Shown: in pieces, positions 6,618 to 9,892 of the stretch
Numbering within the stretch: the stretch's first letter is position 1
Layout of the letters: every line of letters starts with the position of its first letter
Assembly (NCBI GenBank): GCA_001768155.1
Contig: MENC01000231.1
Span: 13,523 to 23,414 of the forward strand
Length of the DNA stretch: 9,892 nt
Direction: 5' to 3'
Source: Bacteroidetes bacterium GWA2_30_7
GTDB lineage: Bacteria > Bacteroidota > Bacteroidia > Bacteroidales > GWF2-33-38
Notes under the pieces: model-generated
What the model was told of the DNA's origin: nothing
Database searches by the model: none
The model's input: the letters and a program-made list of their open reading frames with translations, nothing else
Translations under genes and position numbers: made by a program

Positions 6618-9416
6618 ATGGAAACAACTCAAGACTTGATTCCTGTTATTAAAATCGACGAAGATAAATGTATTAATTGCCATTCTTGCATAACAGCGTG
6701 TCCTGTAAAATATTGTAACGACGGCAGTGGCGACCATGTAAAAATCAATTCCAATATGTGTATTGGATGCGGAAGTTGCTTAACAGCTTGTACACACGAA
6801 GCCCGAAGTTATATTGATGATTTTGACGCATTTTTGAACGATTTAAACAGAAACGAAAAAATCGTTGCAATTGTTGCACCATCTATTGCTGCAAGTTTTT
6901 CAGATACATACATGAATTTAAACGGATGGCTTAAAAATATAGGTATTTCTGCAATATTTGACGTTAGCTTTGGAGCAGAACTTACCATAAAGTCTTATCT
7001 CGAACACATTACAGAAAACAATCCAGCAATTGTAATAGCACAACCATGTGCAGCAATTGTTACATATTTAGAACTTTATCAGCCTGAACTTTTAAAACAT
7101 CTTGCACCTGTTCATAGCCCTATGTTGCATACAATCAGGCTTATTAAAGAATTTTATCCCGAATATTCCGACCATCTTGTTGCTGTAATTTCTCCATGTA
7201 ATGCTAAGAAACGCGAATTTACAGAAACCGGACTTGGCGATTATAATGTTGCATATAAATCAATCAATAATTATTTAGTAACCAATAAAATAAACTTGTC
7301 AGATTTTCCAAAAACTGAATTTGATAATCCATCAGCCGAAAGAGCAGTTTTATTTTCCACACCAGGCGGGCTTATGCAAACTGCCGAACGATGGATTCCT
7401 GAAATCAGACAACAAACACGCAAAATTGAAGGTGTACATTCGATTTATGAATATTTGAAAAAATTACCACCTATTCTGTTAACCGGAAAACATCCTAAAT
7501 TAGTTGATTGCCTGAGTTGCGAAAAAGGCTGTAATGCAGGTCATTTTACTCTCGCTAAAGAAAAATCAATAGAAGAAATAGAATATTTTGTTGAACAAAG
7601 AAATTTAGAAGTTAAGAAAAAATATTTACAGCAAAACAATCAAAACCAAAATCTTACAAAAGAAAAGCTTGAAGAAATTGTAAATAAATTCTGGAAAAAA
7701 AATCTTTACAAACGAAATTATGTCAATCGTTGGAAAAATGTTGACATTAAATATCCTACAGAAGAACAACTCAAAAACATTTATCGCAGTATGCACAAAT
7801 ATTCTGAAAAAGATATTTACAACTGTTCAGCATGTGGATATGGTGTTTGTGAAAAAATGGCAATTGCTATTTTTAATAATTTAAACAAACCCGAAAATTG
7901 TCATTTCTATCTTGCTAAAGATTCAGAAATATCTCATGTCGAAATTTTTAAAGGGAAAAAACAATTATCAAATATTCTCGAAAGTACACAAGAAGGTTAT
8001 TTACAAATAAATAAAAGCCAAGTAATTATTGATTGCAATCCAGCTTTCAAAAAAATGCTTAAAAAGAATGATTTAATTGGAAAATCTTTATTCGATTTTC
8101 TTGACAATGAAAACACAGCAGTTCTGAAAGAGCAAACTCGTATTCGTATTTTAAATAAGCAAACTGTTTATGAAATTGCATTTACAAATTCCGAAGGAGA
8201 TAAAGTGTTTTGTTTAGTTAATGGAACTCCACTTTACGACGACGATAAAATTTTTATCGGCTCATTTGCAATGATTTCCGACATTTCAGAACTTATGAAA
8301 GCTCAAATAGAATTGAAAGCATATAGTAAAGACCTCGAAAAACGCGTAAAAGAAAGAACACAGGAATTAGAAAATTCTTACACCGAAATTCATGGACAAA
8401 AAGAAGAAATTATTGCTCAAAACGAAGAACTGCAACAACAACATGAAGAACTTATTGTTATACAAGAAAATTTGAAAAGCAACAACGAATTTCTTGAATT
8501 AAAAAACTCTGAAATTAATCGTCAAAAAAATGAATTAATAAAGAAATCTAAAGAACTTGACATTGCAAACAAGGAACTTCATGGTATTAATATTGAGCTG
8601 GATACTCTCTATAAAGCTTCAAAAGAAATAGAAATAGAGCTTCAATATAAAAACGACCAGATTAACGATAGTATTAACTATGCTACAAGAATTCAAACGT
8701 CAATATTACCCGACATTAGTACCCTAAAAACACTTTTTTCAGACAATTTTGTATTGTTTAAACCAAAAGATAAAGTTAGCGGCGACTTTTACTGGTGGGC
8801 AAACATTGAATCTCACACAGTTGTAACCGTTTCAGATTGTACAGGACACGGTGTACCAGGTGCATTTATGAGTATGCTTGGAGTATCATTTTTAAGAGAG
8901 ATTGTTTTAAGGGAATTTATTACAACTCCAGGAGTAATTCTACGTAAACTTCGTAAAGAAATTATACAAGTTTTAAAACAAAAAGGCACTTTTGGCGAAC
9001 AAAAAGATGGTATGGATATGGCATTAATCAGTATCAATCAGGAAACACTTGAAATGGAATATGCCGGTGCAAATAATCCTTGCTGGATTATACGCAGCAA
9101 AACTCTGCCAGAGGTTGAAGTGCTTCACCCTGATAAAATGCCTATAGGAATTTATGAAGATATGAAGCCCTTTACAACTAAAACATTACAGCTTTTCAAA
9201 AATGACCAGATTTACTTAACTACAGACGGTTATGCAGACCAGTTTGGAGGAAAAGATAACAAAAAACTAAAAATGGCTAATCTAAAAGAGTTATTATTAC
9301 AAAACACTAAAGAATCCATGACTAAACAAAAGGAATTACTCGAATCAAAATTTGAAAAATGGAAAGGTAAAAACGACCAAATTGATGATGTTTTAATTTT
9401 AGGAATTAAACTTTAA
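6618..9416 (+). CDS. Sensory [FeFe]-hydrogenase fused to PAS and SpoIIE/PP2C phosphatase
   Basis: A 932-residue cytoplasmic protein, probably a H2- or redox-responsive Ser/Thr phosphatase. Ferredoxin domain 8-64: cluster 1 uses C18, C21, C24, C28 and cluster 2 uses C48, C51, C54, C58. [FeFe]-hydrogenase H-cluster domain about 80-325 keeps all four ligands: C144 (AQPCAA), C194 (SPCNAKKRE), C301 and C305 (CLSCEKGC). The residue before C144, the proton-relay cysteine of catalytic enzymes, is Pro143. A second Fe-S domain holds C403, C406, C411 and C428. PAS spans about 447-560 and a long coiled coil 560-690. SpoIIE/PP2C phosphatase about 700-932 has acidic metal ligands D723 (SGDFYWW), D740 (SDCTGHG), D800, D870 (TTDGYAD) and D923/D924. 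The layout matches group C (phosphatase-linked) sensory hydrogenases, here as one chain. No hydrogenase partner subunit or maturase is in the window. The start is the only ATG ahead of the ferredoxin. The next frame begins 3 bp downstream. Confidence 0.92.
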   Translation: METTQDLIPVIKIDEDKCINCHSCITACPVKYCNDGSGDHVKINSNMCIGCGSCLTACTHEARSYIDDFDAFLNDLNRNEKIVAIVAPSIAASFSDTYMNLNGWLKNIGISAIFDVSFGAELTIKSYLEHITENNPAIVIAQPCAAIVTYLELYQPELLKHLAPVHSPMLHTIRLIKEFYPEYSDHLVAVISPCNAKKREFTETGLGDYNVAYKSINNYLVTNKINLSDFPKTEFDNPSAERAVLFSTPGGLMQTAERWIPEIRQQTRKIEGVHSIYEYLKKLPPILLTGKHPKLVDCLSCEKGCNAGHFTLAKEKSIEEIEYFVEQRNLEVKKKYLQQNNQNQNLTKEKLEEIVNKFWKKNLYKRNYVNRWKNVDIKYPTEEQLKNIYRSMHKYSEKDIYNCSACGYGVCEKMAIAIFNNLNKPENCHFYLAKDSEISHVEIFKGKKQLSNILESTQEGYLQINKSQVIIDCNPAFKKMLKKNDLIGKSLFDFLDNENTAVLKEQTRIRILNKQTVYEIAFTNSEGDKVFCLVNGTPLYDDDKIFIGSFAMISDISELMKAQIELKAYSKDLEKRVKERTQELENSYTEIHGQKEEIIAQNEELQQQHEELIVIQENLKSNNEFLELKNSEINRQKNELIKKSKELDIANKELHGINIELDTLYKASKEIEIELQYKNDQINDSINYATRIQTSILPDISTLKTLFSDNFVLFKPKDKVSGDFYWWANIESHTVVTVSDCTGHGVPGAFMSMLGVSFLREIVLREFITTPGVILRKLRKEIIQVLKQKGTFGEQKDGMDMALISINQETLEMEYAGANNPCWIIRSKTLPEVEVLHPDKMPIGIYEDMKPFTTKTLQLFKNDQIYLTTDGYADQFGGKDNKKLKMANLKELLLQNTKESMTKQKELLESKFEKWKGKNDQIDDVLILGIKL

Positions 9417-9419
9417 TTT

Positions 9420-9605
9420 ATGGCATACAGCGAAATATTAGCAAATAGAGTTAGAGAACGATTTGCCCAATTACACAATGTTGAAGAAAAAGAAATGATG
9501 GGAGGTTTAACTTTTATGTATAACGAAAAAATGTGTGTTGGAATAATCAAAGACGAATTAATGTGTCGCATCGACTCCGAAAAATATTTTTCCAAATATC
9601 TGTAA
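9420..9605 (+). pseudogene. Truncated TfoX N-terminal-domain-like protein
   Basis: A 61-codon frame begins 3 bp after the hydrogenase-phosphatase stop, so it would be translationally coupled. Its start (MAYSEILANRVRER), the centre (VEEKEMMGGLTFM) and MCVGIIKDELMCRID match the first half of TfoX N-terminal-domain proteins, which usually run to about 100-115 residues. The family normally continues past RIDxExY into a Gly/Cys-containing stretch and a MDFTGRPM-like motif. Here the frame ends in SKYL and TAA, and I could not find the missing part in the other forward frames just downstream. It is therefore most likely a 3'-truncated remnant, though a short functional variant is possible. TfoX is a competence regulator in gammaproteobacteria, but small TfoX-N proteins elsewhere have no settled role. 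Confidence 0.6.
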
Positions 9606-9720
9606 CGCACTTTAAATCAATATGATTATTTTTTTGCTGAATTTCTGTAATTGGTTAAAAAAATAAACGAAATCGGATTTATTTATAAATCTTCAAAACA
9701 AAATAAACTTTGTCTATTTT

Positions 9721-9856
9721 ATTAACTCGCTCTTTCGGATTTGCAATATTTCGACTAGGCTTATTTCGACAGGCTCAATACATCGCAATAACCGTCCGAA
9801 AGTTTTTATTATAAGGATTTGTAATCCTCAGCTTCGTTCGCATCTTGCGAGTTGAT
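9721..9856. repeat. Second palindromic intergenic repeat region
   Basis: Nested inverted repeats: ATTAACTCGC (9721-9730) with GCGAGTTGAT (9847-9856), one mismatch in ten; CTTTCGGA (9732-9739) with TCCGAAAG (9795-9802); and the small palindromes GGATT-TGT-AATCC (9815-9827) and CGCA-TCT-TGCG (9839-9849). ATTTCGACTAGGCT (9748-9761) and ATTTCGACAGGCTC (9763-9776) form an imperfect direct repeat. GGATTTGCAAT at 9737-9747 resembles GGATTTGTAAT at 9815-9825. No flanking target duplication is obvious. The rest of 9606-9892 is A+T-rich with no supportable gene, and the region may continue past the window edge. Confidence 0.65.
9763..9779 (-). repeat. 17-bp dispersed motif, copy 2 (inverted)
   Basis: ATTTCGACAGGCTCAAT is the exact reverse complement of the copy at 4648-4664. 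It forms the second half of the ATTTCGAC(T)AGGCT imperfect direct repeat within the terminal palindromic region. Confidence 0.75.
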
Positions 9857-9892
9857 TTGTAAACGACTTACAGAGAATCACCTACACAAAAT

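Noticed and set aside
6618..7600. Catalytic H2-producing hydrogenase
   Set aside because: The relay cysteine and proton-path glutamates are missing and the chain continues into PAS and phosphatase domains, so a sensory role is favoured.

Overview
The window looks like a chromosomal segment of an anaerobic member of the Bacteroidota, probably Bacteroidales-like. This rests on the strong A+T bias, A-rich rather than Shine-Dalgarno leaders, TAnnTTTG-type -7 boxes ahead of two genes, a propeller-type (Reg_prop/Y_Y_Y) sensor kinase, a DUF6600-type secreted protein and the style of the SpoIIE phosphatase. The taxonomic call is inference. All genes recognised lie on the + strand.

Layout. 1-2781: 5'-truncated sensor histidine kinase (beta-propeller repeats, Y_Y_Y, one membrane segment, PAS, HisKA, HATPase, helical tail). 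2782-2847: spacer made of short tandem repeats. 2848-4389: REC-PAS-class III adenylate cyclase. 4411-4527: 38-residue lysine-rich protein. 4548-4866: a 303-bp non-autonomous mobile element (MITE) with 22-bp perfect terminal inverted repeats and an 8-bp target duplication. Its termini fit the IS66 family, and its interior is packed with small palindromes. 4867-5093: A+T-rich spacer with three consecutive hairpins and a promoter. 5094-6356: secreted DUF6600-type protein with a 42-bp tandem-repeat Gln/Lys tail. 6357-6617: A+T-rich spacer with a promoter near its end. 6618-9416: the most notable gene, a single polypeptide joining a 2[4Fe-4S] ferredoxin, an [FeFe]-hydrogenase H-cluster domain, a further Fe-S domain, PAS, coiled coil and a SpoIIE/PP2C phosphatase. 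9420-9605: a TfoX-N-like reading frame that stops at about half the usual length. 9606-9892: no gene, but a second palindromic repeat region sharing an exact 17-bp motif with the MITE.

How the genes may work together. The kinase has no receiver of its own. The next gene starts with a receiver, ends in an adenylate cyclase, and carries a PAS domain about 45% identical (counted by eye, gapless) to the kinase's PAS. The simplest reading is a two-component pathway whose output is cAMP. The hydrogenase-phosphatase keeps all four H-cluster cysteines but has lost the proton-relay cysteine and glutamates, which fits a hydrogen or redox sensor that controls Ser/Thr dephosphorylation rather than a catalytic hydrogenase. 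Whether the two signalling modules are connected cannot be told from the sequence.
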